Shown: piece after piece, positions 28,277 to 38,047 of the stretch
How the letters are laid out: each line of letters opens with the position of its first letter
How positions within the stretch are numbered: position 1 is the first letter of the stretch
Source: Candidatus Spongiihabitans thiooxidans
GTDB lineage: Bacteria > Pseudomonadota > Gammaproteobacteria > Arenicellales > Poriferihabitantaceae
Reading direction: 5' to 3'
DNA: 59,471 nt
NCBI GenBank assembly: GCA_001543005.1
Contig: LFLB01000034.1
Coordinates: forward strand, 1 to 59,471
Program-made: the position numbers and the translations under genes
Notes under the pieces: generated by a model
Databases searched by the model: none
Seen by the model: the letters and a program-made list of their open reading frames with translations, nothing else
Told to the model about the DNA's origin: nothing

Positions 28277-28629
28277 GGACAGAATAAATCCCTTGCCGCT
28301 TTGGTGCCGAAGCGATAAGTGAACCTGATCCGGTGCTACGGTGTGTTAAATACCAAAAGGGGACGGAGGATTATTTTTTAACCAATGCTAAAACCGTTGA
28401 AAATTTAATCCCTTTACCCCTTTTATCCGACAGGCTTATTTCTGCCTTTGGATTTGGTGATACTTTGTGCCCACCTTGCATTCCAAGATAAAGTCAAAAT
28501 ACTTACTTACGGTACGGAAATAACTTTCAGAATGGAGTAACCTTCAGCAAATAATCGCCGGTCATATCCAGTTATTTATTCTATATTGAGAGCAACCCTC
28601 ACTGGCACGCAAAATGCGATTGGAAGTTC
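28277..28629. other. Intergenic with an inverted-repeat element
   Basis: The 0.35 kb after the second R-M system carries no gene that I can support. Its main structure is the inverted repeat listed separately at 28355-28424. Confidence 0.4.
28355..28424. repeat. MITE-like inverted repeat (AAAAGGGG ends)
   Basis: AAAAGGGGACGGAGGATTA at the left and the complement of AAAAGGGGTAAAGGGATTA at the right enclose about 20 bases, so the 70 bases can fold into one long imperfect hairpin. The AAAAGGGGACGGAGG string resembles ends seen beside Y1/RAYT transposases in gammaproteobacteria (from memory). It could be a non-autonomous element or a relic. Confidence 0.5.
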
Positions 28630-29352
28630 ATGAACACACTCAATGAAATTATCCATCTGGCGAGGGCCTATGATTTAATTCTGCGTGGCGGGTTTTACGT
28701 CAATGAAGATGACAATGTGCCAGAAATCGCCGACGGCGTTAACGCATCAACGCTGATTTTATTTGGTAATGCAGGTTCTTCGTTTTGGGAATGTTTTTCA
28801 GGTTCGAGAGAGGTTGCCGATGGCCAGGCAGACCCGTTGAATCGGTGGAGTCAAAGAGTTGGCGAAATCATCGCCAGCAAATTAACCGGTCGGGCGTTGT
28901 TTCCGTTCGGTGGACCGCCTTACCAACCATTTATAACCTGGGCTAAAAAAGCAGAATCGTTGCAATCATCCAAGATTGGAATGTTGATTCATCCTCAGTA
29001 TGGTTTATGGCACGCCTATCGGTTTGCCATCGCGCTATCCGACTCCTTGGTCGACTCAGCGGCCATTCCAAGGGTGCGGCAACCGCAGGCAATTGATCAT
29101 GACATCTGCCAACGTTGTATTGATCAGCCCTGTTTAAGCACTTGTCCGGTAGGTGCTTTTTCGGATTCTGGCTATGATGTCGAAGCTTGTTATGGCTTTC
29201 TAAAACAAAATGCTGAATCATCCTGTCGTACCGAAACCTGCCAGGCCCGGCTGTCCTGCCCGCAAGGACATGCTTTTCACTATCAGGCTGAGCATGCCCG
29301 ATTTCATATGGATGCTTTCTTTCACAGCGTCGCCAATCGCCTGGATAAATGA
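28630..29352 (+). CDS. 4Fe-4S ferredoxin-like protein of unknown role
   Basis: 240 residues. The N-terminal two thirds have no motif that I know. The C-terminal third holds cysteine clusters CQRCIDQPCLSTCPVGAF near 160-178 (a classic 4Fe-4S pattern with CP) and SSCRTETCQARLSCPQG further on. The overall plan recalls the ferredoxin half of epoxyqueuosine reductase-type proteins, but no cobalamin motif is seen. Likely a soluble redox protein. It precedes the hydantoinase gene on the same strand by 143 bases. Confidence 0.65.
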   Translation: MNTLNEIIHLARAYDLILRGGFYVNEDDNVPEIADGVNASTLILFGNAGSSFWECFSGSREVADGQADPLNRWSQRVGEIIASKLTGRALFPFGGPPYQPFITWAKKAESLQSSKIGMLIHPQYGLWHAYRFAIALSDSLVDSAAIPRVRQPQAIDHDICQRCIDQPCLSTCPVGAFSDSGYDVEACYGFLKQNAESSCRTETCQARLSCPQGHAFHYQAEHARFHMDAFFHSVANRLDK

Positions 29353-29367
29353 CCAGATAAATGACCG
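29344..29367 (+). repeat. 12-base duplication over the stop codon of the Fe-S protein gene
   Basis: GATAAATGACCA and GATAAATGACCG are adjacent; the first copy contains the last codons and TGA stop of the Fe-S gene. Confidence 0.8.
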
Positions 29368-29495
29368 GGCATTTGACAAAAATTATCGTTTTAAAAGACG
29401 CAGGTTAGAGATTTCAAAGCCAGTTTTTGCCTTAGAATTCAGCCTTTCCTGTTCATCAGGTCTAAATTTCAAATTACCATAACGTCGCAAAAACC

Positions 29496-31526
29496 ATGTC
29501 TTATCAACTGGGTATTGATACCGGAGGCACCTACACCGACGCGGTTATCGTCGATGAGAAACAAACGGTAATCGCGAAAAATAAAAGCCTGACCACGAGT
29601 TTTGATCTGACCATCGGCATTGGCAACGCGATTTCCAGTATGCCTCAAGCGTTACTAGCCGAAGTCAACCTGGTGGCCTTATCGACCACGCTGTCGACAA
29701 ATTCTGTGGTTGAAGGCAGAGGCGCGCCAATCGCAATTCTGCTGCCAGGTTACAACGATCAGCAAGTCGCGAAGAGTGGTTTATTGGAAATCGTGGAAAA
29801 GGAATATATAACCCTGCTGGACGGTGGGCATGGTGCAACCGGCGAGCAATTAATGGCTTTGGATTTGGACCTGGCCAGGAAAAAAATTCTTGAGCAAGAC
29901 GATCAGGTATCCGCGTTTGCGGTTTCAGGCATGTTTGGCACACGTAATTCCGGCCATGAAAAACAGTTGCGGGATATGGTTCAGGCATTAACCGGTAAGC
30001 CGGTGGCCTGTGGCCATGAGTTGGCATCCAGTTTGGGTGCGCCGAGACGCGCGTTAACGGTGGCGCTGAATGCGCGCATGATTCTTTATATTCAAGCGTT
30101 AATAAATTCCGTGGAGTCGATTCTGAAAGAAAAAAATATTACCGCGCCGTTAATGATCGTAAAAGGCGACGGCTCGTTGGTGAATGCACAAACGGCATTA
30201 TTGCAACCGGTAACCACTGTTCTGTCCGGGCCTGCGGCCAGCGTAATCGGCGCTTGTGCGTTGAGTGGATTGCAAGATGCGGTCATTGTGGATATCGGCG
30301 GCACCACGACCGATATTGCTATCGTCACCGATGGCCAGCCGGAGCTGTGCGAGGAGGGCGCGAGAATCGGAAATTGGCAGCCCATGGTGGAAGCAATTCG
30401 AGTGTTTTCTATTGGTTTGGGCGGGGACAGCGAGGTTCGATTCAAAACCAAACTGGATATTTCTCAGCGCCGGGTTGTGCCAATGAGTTTGTTAGCCCAT
30501 CAATTTCCGCAGGTGATGAGCGCAATCGAACGTCAATATAGCGGTTCTCCCAGCCCTCGAAACAACAAATTCGCCTTGCCCTTGCAGAAAAATGAAGTGC
30601 TGCTGCGCCGTCTAAATGAGATTGAGCGTGAGGCCTGGGAGCGATTGCTTCAAGGTCCGGTTGAGCTTGAATCTCTGGTGGAGACTAATCGACCGATGAT
30701 GCGCGCCATTGCCAGAATGGAGCGCTTGGGTTTGGTGATATACAGCGGATTTACCCCCTCCGATGCGACCCATGTGCTGGGGATGAGCGATCATTGGAAC
30801 ATTCAGGCCGCGCAACTGGGTGCGAAAATTTGGGCCCGACAGATGCGACACTTGTATGGTTGCGGTAACTGGGAAGTGGGAGATGCGATTGCGCCGTGCC
30901 AAGAAGTATTTGATTTGGTGACCCGAGACATTAGCCAAAAATTAATAGAGGCCGGTCTTAATCAGCATGGCAAACTCACTGACGCCCAGTCTCAAAATCT
31001 GACCCAGTTACTAGCGGATATTGTGCTTAAGCGTGGCCAGGCGGGTCGTGTAAAACCGTTGTTTAACTTGCAGTTTGCCACCGATTATCCGATTGTTGCG
31101 GTAGGCGGCCCGGCACCGGATTTCTTTCCTGAGGTGGCTCGGCTATTAGCGGTTGATTTACATATACCGAATAATGCGGATACCGCCAATGCAATCGGCG
31201 CGGTCCTGGGGGCGGTGGTGCAGAGCGTGCACATCACCGTCAATCAACCGGAATTTGGCGTATTCATTTTATTTCACAAAGATGAACCGATTAAATTTGA
31301 AAAACGGGATATCGCCATTGCGCACGCGATCGAAATTGCCAAAAAGGAAGCTTACGACCTGGCAAAAAAGGCCGGCGCAATATCGATTGAGACAAAAATT
31401 AAACAGCACGCCAATCACATTAAGCATGACATAGATGGCGAGCTATTCGTAAGCACCACGATAACCGCAGTCGCGTCCGGTCGCCCAAACCGTTTCAATA
31501 AAAGTGTGCTTTTACATGAAGGATGA
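29496..31526 (+). CDS. Hydantoinase/oxoprolinase family protein (HyuA-like)
   Basis: 676 residues. The N-terminal phosphate-binding motif GIDTGGTYTDAVIVD at 6-20 and the second, DIGGTTTDIAIV near 266-277, are the actin-type ATPase signatures of the HyuA/OplA alpha part. ALSTTLSTNSVVEGRGAP and VAVGGPAPDF are also typical. Such enzymes use ATP to open cyclic amides such as 5-oxoproline or hydantoins, usually with a HyuB partner, which is absent here. A degraded copy of its 3' end lies at 37906-37981. Confidence 0.88.
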   Translation: MSYQLGIDTGGTYTDAVIVDEKQTVIAKNKSLTTSFDLTIGIGNAISSMPQALLAEVNLVALSTTLSTNSVVEGRGAPIAILLPGYNDQQVAKSGLLEIVEKEYITLLDGGHGATGEQLMALDLDLARKKILEQDDQVSAFAVSGMFGTRNSGHEKQLRDMVQALTGKPVACGHELASSLGAPRRALTVALNARMILYIQALINSVESILKEKNITAPLMIVKGDGSLVNAQTALLQPVTTVLSGPAASVIGACALSGLQDAVIVDIGGTTTDIAIVTDGQPELCEEGARIGNWQPMVEAIRVFSIGLGGDSEVRFKTKLDISQRRVVPMSLLAHQFPQVMSAIERQYSGSPSPRNNKFALPLQKNEVLLRRLNEIEREAWERLLQGPVELESLVETNRPMMRAIARMERLGLVIYSGFTPSDATHVLGMSDHWNIQAAQLGAKIWARQMRHLYGCGNWEVGDAIAPCQEVFDLVTRDISQKLIEAGLNQHGKLTDAQSQNLTQLLADIVLKRGQAGRVKPLFNLQFATDYPIVAVGGPAPDFFPEVARLLAVDLHIPNNADTANAIGAVLGAVVQSVHITVNQPEFGVFILFHKDEPIKFEKRDIAIAHAIEIAKKEAYDLAKKAGAISIETKIKQHANHIKHDIDGELFVSTTITAVASGRPNRFNKSVLLHEG

Positions 31527-32005
31527 GTTTGGTGGCAGGAACGTCCGGGTGTGCGGCCATGGCAAAATCATGTGCCACTTGATGTTTTGGGTCTTGGCCT
31601 TGCCGTCGCTCAGTTTACGCCTGATTACGTAGTCTCCTATACCGCTTGCAGCGTTCTCCATCTTCCCCACCAGGAAAGGCACGGAAAACCATGCCTGAAA
31701 TGCCTTCGGAGCCCCCTTGGTCGCAAATCCGAACCGCAAAAGTGGCAAAACGGCCAATTGATGCCAAAACAAGACACTCAGAGTGAAAACTGTCTCCAGT
31801 CAGCAGGCGTTTTGCAAGCGGTTCATAAAACATATATCTCAACAGGTTTATGTGTGGACCGGTATCTTTTTTCACTCAATAAAACGGAGAACAACCGAAA
31901 ATATTTTCTCATTAATGTGTTAGATTATCTTATCAATTGAGGTTCGAGTTATTGACCAATGAAAAGCTCGGCAAGAGTTCGAAAAATCTTACACTGGAGG
32001 CGAAA
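31527..32005. other. Intergenic, 0.48 kb, no supported gene
   Basis: Several short frames exist on both strands, none with recognisable motifs. The last part (31937-32005) is open in frame with the binding-protein gene but precedes a clear GGAGG ribosome site, so I treat it as untranslated. It probably holds the promoter of the ABC operon. Confidence 0.4.
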
Positions 32006-33460
32006 ATGATATCTCTATCGAATAAAATTTTTCTTGTGGCGCCAGAGGCCTTAACGGCCCTTGCGTCCCGATTGGGGCATTTCAGGACGAAGAACGTGGC
32101 AGTTAAGCAACTGACACTAGCGCTGCTAGGCGCCATTCTGTTTGCCTTGCCAACCGCTCAGGCCGTTCAGGCCAAAGACATGGAAATCGTGGTCTGGGCG
32201 CCAGCCGACCAGAACGAACGCTATCGCTTTGAAGCCGTCGCGCTTGCCGCCAATGTTCTCAACGAGGAACTGAAGATTGAGAACCGCGACATCAATGTCA
32301 TCGTGTCATCTCGGTCATTTACCGGTGCACAAACTTGGCAACAATTGAAGCAAGGATTCTCACTCGCTGTCGAGGCCGGTCAAGGACCGCATATTATCGT
32401 CGGTGGTCACGAGGACATTCCGGTATGGGGGAGCGCCGGTCTGATTCTGCCGATTGAAGACAGTGTCGACCTTGAAGCATGGCCGTTTTCAGATGTTTTC
32501 ACTAGTCTGTGGCCGATCATGTCTTGGAATGGGCAGATCTGGGGTGTGCCTCAGGATGCTGAATCCAGGCCTTTCTTCGGTTGGAATCCACACTTGAAGG
32601 CGATTGGTTATTCGGATGCCGACATCGCAGCACTGCCCGCGAAGATCAAAAGAGGACAGTACACGTTGCAAAACGTCCTCGAAGACGCCAAGAAAATTCA
32701 AGATAAGGGCCTAGTGGAGAAAGGTTACGGATTTTATCCCCGAGCCACCAAAGGTGGCGACTACTGGCAGTTCTACGCCGTCCAGAAGGGGGGTGACATG
32801 ATTGACGCGAAAAGCGGCAAACTGATCCTGGACAAGGGTGCCCTGCTTGGATACTACCAATTCTTCCATGACGCGGTGTTCAAATACGAGGTGACCAAGA
32901 AAAATCATTTAGGTATGGAATGGGACCAATGGTACAACGAGGTGGCCAACGGCAAGGCTGGGTTATGGCATGGTGGCACCTGGCACTACGCCCGCTATAC
33001 TCGCCGCGAAGGCCTCAAAGACTTCTTTGACAAAGTCACGTTTTCGCTCATCCCGTCAGGCGGCCCGGGCGGCAAAGCGACTACCCTCACTCACCCGCTA
33101 ACCTACTTGATTTCCAGGCAGACAAAAGGGGAGGAACTGGAGATCGCAGGGCGGCTTATTACCATCGTATCCGAGCCCAGACTCAATACGCTCCATGCCA
33201 TAGCCTCGGCCCACCTCGGCATCTCAACGGCCCAGACAAAGGTCTCGCAATATTCCGACGATCGTTGGACGGCGGAGGCCACGGAGCTGTTGAAAAGCGC
33301 TTTCGCTTTACCCAATAGTATCAATTTTGGAAAGTACGATACGCTCGTTTGGAAGGGTTTGACCGCAGCATGGAGTGGTGACCTTTCGCCTGAGCAGGCA
33401 GTCGACACCGTGGTCAAGGAAATGAAGGCGACGATGGGAGATCAAGTAATCATTCGATAA
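32006..33460 (+). CDS. ABC transporter substrate-binding protein, sugar type (family 1)
   Basis: The ATG at 32006 follows GGAGGCGAAA, so it is preferred to the frame opening at 31937. The signal peptide is long: a 29-residue lead, then VAVKQLTLALLGAILFALP and cleavage near AQAVQA-KD. The mature part begins MEIVVWAPADQNERYRFE and has the extracellular solute-binding pattern of carbohydrate ABC importers (WGVPQDAESRPFFGWNP, AGLWHGGTWHYA). It delivers substrate to the two permeases that follow. The ligand is probably a sugar, polyol or phosphodiester, but this cannot be read. Confidence 0.88.
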   Translation: MISLSNKIFLVAPEALTALASRLGHFRTKNVAVKQLTLALLGAILFALPTAQAVQAKDMEIVVWAPADQNERYRFEAVALAANVLNEELKIENRDINVIVSSRSFTGAQTWQQLKQGFSLAVEAGQGPHIIVGGHEDIPVWGSAGLILPIEDSVDLEAWPFSDVFTSLWPIMSWNGQIWGVPQDAESRPFFGWNPHLKAIGYSDADIAALPAKIKRGQYTLQNVLEDAKKIQDKGLVEKGYGFYPRATKGGDYWQFYAVQKGGDMIDAKSGKLILDKGALLGYYQFFHDAVFKYEVTKKNHLGMEWDQWYNEVANGKAGLWHGGTWHYARYTRREGLKDFFDKVTFSLIPSGGPGGKATTLTHPLTYLISRQTKGEELEIAGRLITIVSEPRLNTLHAIASAHLGISTAQTKVSQYSDDRWTAEATELLKSAFALPNSINFGKYDTLVWKGLTAAWSGDLSPEQAVDTVVKEMKATMGDQVIIR

Positions 33461-33559
33461 TTTCCCATAACCGCAAATCGGTGCGCTGACCCGGTTCGGT
33501 GTCAATGGCACCGGGGCATCGGAGAGCCGATCTTCATTCTAATTGATGCCAACTACCGA

Positions 33560-34879
33560 ATGGCAAGCAGGCAAATGCGCATAAATTATTCCTTCCTTCC
33601 CGTTTGGTTCATGTTGCCTGCCTCGGTGACTGTGACCCTGTTCTTCGTTATACCGGTCATGATGACCTTCGTATTCAGTTTTACGACGATGAGTTCCGAT
33701 ACCGGAATTCTCGGGAATCGCTACATCGTTACCAAAGCAACGATCTTGGACCTAACCGAGCATGGTATCGATGCCGCTCTGGTCAGGCAGTTGGGCCATA
33801 AAGTGTTCAGGTTCAACGATGCCGGGCTGGCGAAAATTAGGGAAATCGGCCTGGATTCGTCGTTGGTGAAGGAAATCGAAGAGAAGCTTTCGGGAGATGA
33901 ATTTGCTTCCGAGAAGGCACTCTTCGCCGCGCTTAAGCAGCTAATAAATCGCCCCCGATCATTCAAGCACCGCAAAGCAATATCAAAGTCGGTGGTCAAC
34001 ACCATTACCAACCAGGAGTTTCGAACAGCGGCGGCTTTTCGCGCTGGCCTCGTCGCAAACGGCATCAAAGTCGATGACGCAACCTTCGGTCAATTGCTCG
34101 ATTTGACTAACACCAGTTGGAGATGGACCACTGACAATTACGTCGAATTGCTTGCCAGCGATTTCACGTTCAAGATTTTAGCCAATACAGCGTTCTATGT
34201 ATTTTTTACCCTGCTCTTCAACGTCGGCTTTGCACTGGTCCTGGCGCTTGCCACATTCTACATGCCGAGCGGGCAGTCAAAGTTTTTCCGCGCTGTATGG
34301 CTAATCCCGCGTATCAGCCCGTCGGTCATCTATGTGATGCTTTGGAAGTGGTTCACTTTCGACAGCGGCTTCATGAGTTACTTCCTCGGATCGCTCGGGG
34401 TGGAGCCTGAAAATTGGCTGAATGAATTTCCATGGACCTTTGTTATTATCGTCAACGGGTTTGTCGGCGCCAGCATGGGCATGATTATTTTTGCCAGTGC
34501 TGTGCTCGCCATACCCGCCGATGTGCTGCGTGCGGCCGAGGTGGACGGCGCCTATCCGATGCAACAGGTACGGCGTATAATTCTGCCGCTGATGGCATGG
34601 CCGATCCTGTTCATAACCAGCTACCAAACTCTAAGTCTGTTGACGTCGTTCGAATACATTCTTTTGCTGACCGACGGTGGCCCCGGGTTCTTCACTACCG
34701 AGACTTGGGCGCTGAACGCCTACCACACGGCACTGTCAAACTACTTCGGAAATCTACGTTATGGTTTTGGGGCGACTCTGGCGGTGGTGTTGGTTTTCTT
34801 CGGCGTTGCCTTGTCTCTGCTATACCTCCGGCTATTCGATTTCAAGAAATTGGTCGCCGAACCGTTGATCGAGAACTGA
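33560..34879 (+). CDS. ABC sugar transporter permease, MalF/UgpA-like, with a long periplasmic insert
   Basis: 439 residues. The first membrane helix (LPVWFMLPASVTVTLFFVIP) is followed by about 140 mostly hydrophilic residues (near 50-190) before the remaining membrane helices. The permease EAA motif appears as AAEVDGAYPMQQVRRIILPLM near 330. Ordinary UgpA-type permeases are near 300 residues; the large loop recalls the P2 domain of MalF but I see no sequence likeness. It lies 99 bases after the binding protein and before the second permease by 2 bases. Confidence 0.88.
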   Translation: MASRQMRINYSFLPVWFMLPASVTVTLFFVIPVMMTFVFSFTTMSSDTGILGNRYIVTKATILDLTEHGIDAALVRQLGHKVFRFNDAGLAKIREIGLDSSLVKEIEEKLSGDEFASEKALFAALKQLINRPRSFKHRKAISKSVVNTITNQEFRTAAAFRAGLVANGIKVDDATFGQLLDLTNTSWRWTTDNYVELLASDFTFKILANTAFYVFFTLLFNVGFALVLALATFYMPSGQSKFFRAVWLIPRISPSVIYVMLWKWFTFDSGFMSYFLGSLGVEPENWLNEFPWTFVIIVNGFVGASMGMIIFASAVLAIPADVLRAAEVDGAYPMQQVRRIILPLMAWPILFITSYQTLSLLTSFEYILLLTDGGPGFFTTETWALNAYHTALSNYFGNLRYGFGATLAVVLVFFGVALSLLYLRLFDFKKLVAEPLIEN

Positions 34880-34881
34880 TT

Positions 34882-35706
34882 ATGGATGATCGTAAAACCA
34901 ATTGGCCTCTGACACTATTTTTGCTGATCGTCTCGGCACCGATCTTGATCATGTACGTTTGGTTGTTCATCGATTCAGTGTCCGAAATCAATATCGAGAG
35001 CATCTGGCCGGAAAAGTTCACGCTTAGAAACTGGCGCTTCCTCACTGAGGAGATTCCCGGTCACGGCAGCGTTTGGACCGCGACACTCAACACAACCATT
35101 TTTGCAACCAGCGTCGTCGCCATTGTCGTGGTCCTGTCGTCCACTGCGGGTTATGCGCTGTCACGCCTAAAGTTTCCGTTCCGCGCTCCGTTTCTTGGCA
35201 TTGTGTTGCTGCTTCATTCCTTCCCCAGCGTTACATTGATCATATCGATTTTTCTGATGCTGCGCATGATCGGCCTCTACGACACACTGGTTGGCGTCAT
35301 CCTGGTCAAGGCTGCCCTCGAACTGCCATTTGGTATTTGGATAATGAAGGGATTCTACGACACGGTGCCTTGGGAAATCGAGATGGCAGGATTGCAGGAT
35401 GGCGCCAGCCGCTTTCAGGTCTGGTACAAACTTGTTCTGCCCCAGATCATGCCCGGGGTTGCAGCACTGGCCATATTCTCATTCATGGCCGGATGGAGCG
35501 AATTTGTGCTGCCGCTCATTCTGGCGCCGAGTTCAGACACTCGCCTGTTATCGGTCTATCTCGCTGGCCTGATAATCGACGACTACTTATCCGATTTCGG
35601 ACTATTTAAAGCGGTTGGACTGTTTTACGTCGTTCCAGTGATGATTTTTTACCTGTTCACCCAGGACAAACTGATGAACATCTATGGCGGGGGCACCAAA
35701 GGCTAA
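34882..35706 (+). CDS. ABC sugar transporter permease, MalG/UgpE-like
   Basis: 274 residues from the ATG at 34882 (MDDRKTNWPLTLF). Six membrane segments, with the EAA loop EMAGLQDGASRFQVWYKLVL near 165-185. The frame is open further upstream but that part only shadows the first permease. It pairs with the preceding permease to form the membrane channel and contacts the ATPase encoded next; its stop TAA shares one base with that gene's ATG. Confidence 0.92.
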   Translation: MDDRKTNWPLTLFLLIVSAPILIMYVWLFIDSVSEINIESIWPEKFTLRNWRFLTEEIPGHGSVWTATLNTTIFATSVVAIVVVLSSTAGYALSRLKFPFRAPFLGIVLLLHSFPSVTLIISIFLMLRMIGLYDTLVGVILVKAALELPFGIWIMKGFYDTVPWEIEMAGLQDGASRFQVWYKLVLPQIMPGVAALAIFSFMAGWSEFVLPLILAPSSDTRLLSVYLAGLIIDDYLSDFGLFKAVGLFYVVPVMIFYLFTQDKLMNIYGGGTKG

Positions 35707-36764
35707 TGGAAATCAGATTGGAAAAATTCTCGAAATCATTCGGCCCGGTCAATGCGATTGAGGATATGGACCTGGCCATCGGTGATGGCGAAATGATCGC
35801 ACTGTTGGGGCCATCGGGATGCGGCAAAACAACAACGCTGTACGCCATCTGTGGGCTACACCGGGTCAGTGCCGGGCGGATTTGGTTCGGTGATCGTGAG
35901 GTCACCCATTTAGTGCCTCAGGAGAGGAAAGTCGGCGTTGTCTTCCAATCCTTCGCCCTGTACCCGCACCTCAGCACCTTCGAGAACATTGCTTTTCCCT
36001 TGCAAATTCGCAAAGAGAGTAACGCCGATATCGAGCGCAAGGTTAAGGATATCGCCAACACCCTGCACATAGAAGAGCTTCTGGGCCGCCGGCCCGGCCA
36101 ACTTTCGGGTGGCCAGCAGCAGCGAGTCGCCTTGGCCCGCGCCCTGGTACGCAGGCCGGACGTTTTGTTGATGGATGAGCCGTTGGCCAATCTCGACGCT
36201 GGTCTGCGGCTCGAGATGCGCAGCGAAATCCGCCGAATTCAGCGGGAATCCGGCTGCACGTCCATTCTGGTTACCCACGATCAGGTCGAAGCAATGAGCA
36301 TGTGTGATCGCATTGCCTTGATGCACAAGGGAAAGATTCAGCAAATCGGAACGCCTGATGAAATGTACCACCAACCCAAGAACAAATTTATCGCCGGCTT
36401 CATCGGTAATCCGCCGATATCGTTTGCCGATGGTGTGGTTGAAGACGGTCGTTTTGTCGCCCAGGGCCTGAGCTTTGAATTACCGGATCAGATCAAGGGA
36501 GCGTCGGTGTCGGCGGGACAAAAAATCGCCATTGGCGTCCGGCCCGAATACCTGCAGCCAGATTTCGCAACCGCTATTGAAGGTGAAGTCACCTTTATTG
36601 AAAGCCAGGGCCGGGAAATTCTTTACGACCTCAAACTCGGCGGCGGACAAATCTTCCGCTCGATTCAAAGTAGCGAACAGACATGCAAGCTCGGCGATCA
36701 AATTCATTGGGGCATAGATGTCAATTCCGTGTTCTTTTTTGATGAGCAAGGGGTTCGCTTATAA
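35706..36764 (+). CDS. ABC transporter ATPase, MalK/UgpC type
   Basis: 352 residues: Walker A GPSGCGKTT near 35-43, Q-loop VGVVFQSFALYPHL, signature LSGGQQQRVALARAL, Walker B VLLMDEPLANLD, H-loop LVTHDQ, then a C-terminal TOBE/OB domain (GVRPEYLQ, then IESQGREILYDL), the regulatory domain of carbohydrate importers. It drives uptake for the operon from 32006. Start overlaps the permease stop (TAATG). Confidence 0.95.
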   Translation: MEIRLEKFSKSFGPVNAIEDMDLAIGDGEMIALLGPSGCGKTTTLYAICGLHRVSAGRIWFGDREVTHLVPQERKVGVVFQSFALYPHLSTFENIAFPLQIRKESNADIERKVKDIANTLHIEELLGRRPGQLSGGQQQRVALARALVRRPDVLLMDEPLANLDAGLRLEMRSEIRRIQRESGCTSILVTHDQVEAMSMCDRIALMHKGKIQQIGTPDEMYHQPKNKFIAGFIGNPPISFADGVVEDGRFVAQGLSFELPDQIKGASVSAGQKIAIGVRPEYLQPDFATAIEGEVTFIESQGREILYDLKLGGGQIFRSIQSSEQTCKLGDQIHWGIDVNSVFFFDEQGVRL

Positions 36765-36823
36765 GGTTCTTGGTGTTGAAACTACCGGAAATGGCATCAA
36801 ACTTGAATTGAGGAAATTACCAA

Positions 36824-37742
36824 GTGAAGCTAGTTACCTACAACATTCAGTACGGGCTGGATCGGGACGGGCAATACGATTTGAACCGCACAGCCAAGGC
36901 GGTCGAGGGAGGGGACGTTATTGCCCTTCAAGAGGTTGAACGGTTCTGGGAACGCTCAGGAAACGTTGACGAGGTCGCCGTTCTGGCCGAGCGTTTTGCC
37001 GATTTTTATTGGGTTTACGCCCCCGGCCTGGACATGGATGCAAGTTATCGTGACGAGGACAACCGCCTGATCAACCGCCGCCGTCAGTTCGGTGTCATGT
37101 TGATGTCGCGATTGCCAATTATCTCGAGCCGCAGTTTTCCGCTTCCGAAGTATGGGACGTTGACTCAGCACAGCATCCAGCAGGCCCTGCTGGAAGTGGT
37201 GATTGATACGCCGGCTGGTCCGGTGCGCGTCTATATCGCCCATCTCAGCCACCTGTCGGCGGAAACCCGCGTCCCGCAAATTGAGGCGCTGCTTAATATC
37301 ATCAATCAGGCACCGGCCGAAGGAGGTGCCTGGTGCGGCGGCCATCCGAACCCTGATGCCGGGTGGACCGAGGGCAAAGAACCGCCAATGCCACGCCATG
37401 TTAATGGGTGATTTAAATTTCGTTCCAGGCTCCACTCAGTATGACTTGATCGCAGGCACCTTGTCGCCGAACCATGGTCGGCTTGTTCGGCGCGACGGCC
37501 TTCTCGACGCTTGGGTCGTGGCCGGCCATAACGAGAACGATAGAGTGACTGTGCCCGCGGTAGCTGACGCTGTCGAAGGCGGGTTGGAGATCGATACCTG
37601 CTTGGATTACTGTTTCCTCACCGCTGATTTGTCGGATCGGGTCCGAAGTGTCCGCATTGACGATACAGCCGCCGCCTCAGATCATCAGCCGGTTTGGATC
37701 GATATGGATATCGATGACCCGGCGGCGCCTTTGTCCGGATAA
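36824..37742 (+). pseudogene. Endonuclease/exonuclease/phosphatase (EEP) family protein with a frameshift
   Basis: The first part from a GTG at 36824 (MKLVTYNIQYGLDRDGQYDL, then VIALQEVERFWER) has the EEP metal-binding N...Q-E motifs. It runs to about 37390 and stops at 37411. The expected continuation is one frame away: HAMLMGDLNFVPGS, LDYCFLTADL and AASDHQPVWIDM, the conserved GDxNxxP and SDHxP motifs, to 37742. One lost base near 37390 explains it. Last gene of the ABC operon; such phosphatases may trim imported phosphodiesters, which is inference. Pseudogene or sequencing error. Confidence 0.82.
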
Positions 37743-37772
37743 ATGTGTTGGACAGCGAAGGAAAGGAAATCA

Positions 37773-37871
37773 ATGGCGATGCCGATGCTTCAATTTATGG
37801 AAGGCCTTAGTAATCGAGAAATAGAACGCTTAACGGTATTGGGCGCAACCACATCACCTGACTGGGGATAA
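37773..37871 (+). CDS. Possible small ORF of 32 residues
   Basis: MAMPMLQFMEGLSNREIERL... ends at TAA 37869-37871 and is preceded by AAGGAAAGGAAA close to the ATG. No family recognised. It may be the N-terminal remnant of a lost gene. Confidence 0.2.
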   Translation: MAMPMLQFMEGLSNREIERLTVLGATTSPDWG

Positions 37872-37905
37872 ATCCATTTTGAATTTACCAAAACGATCGT
37901 GAATT

Positions 37906-37981
37906 CAATTCGTGAGCGCCACAATAACCGCAGTCACGCCCGGCCGCCCGAGCTGCTTGGTTTAAGGAATAAAAGGTGCTG
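37906..37981 (+). pseudogene. Remnant copy of the hydantoinase gene 3' end
   Basis: Bases 37906-37952 match 31443-31489 at roughly 38 of 47 positions, mostly transitions, and the match continues loosely through AATAAAAG. Read in frame it gives QFVSATITAVTPGRPS against LFVSTTITAVASGRPN in the intact gene. No other part of the gene is present. Confidence 0.65.
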
Positions 37982-38047
37982 GACTTGTTAGAAAAACTAT
38001 ACGGAAAAATCCATAAAATATGTTTCGTCGTCGATTTTATAAAATGT

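Noticed and set aside
31527..31936. A gene on either strand in the hydantoinase-ABC gap
   Set aside because: Frames of up to about 130 codons exist but show no family motif, no ribosome site and unlikely composition.
34432..34881. N-terminal extension of the second ABC permease
   Set aside because: The extension lies entirely in the first permease gene in another frame; the ATG at 34882 fits the family.
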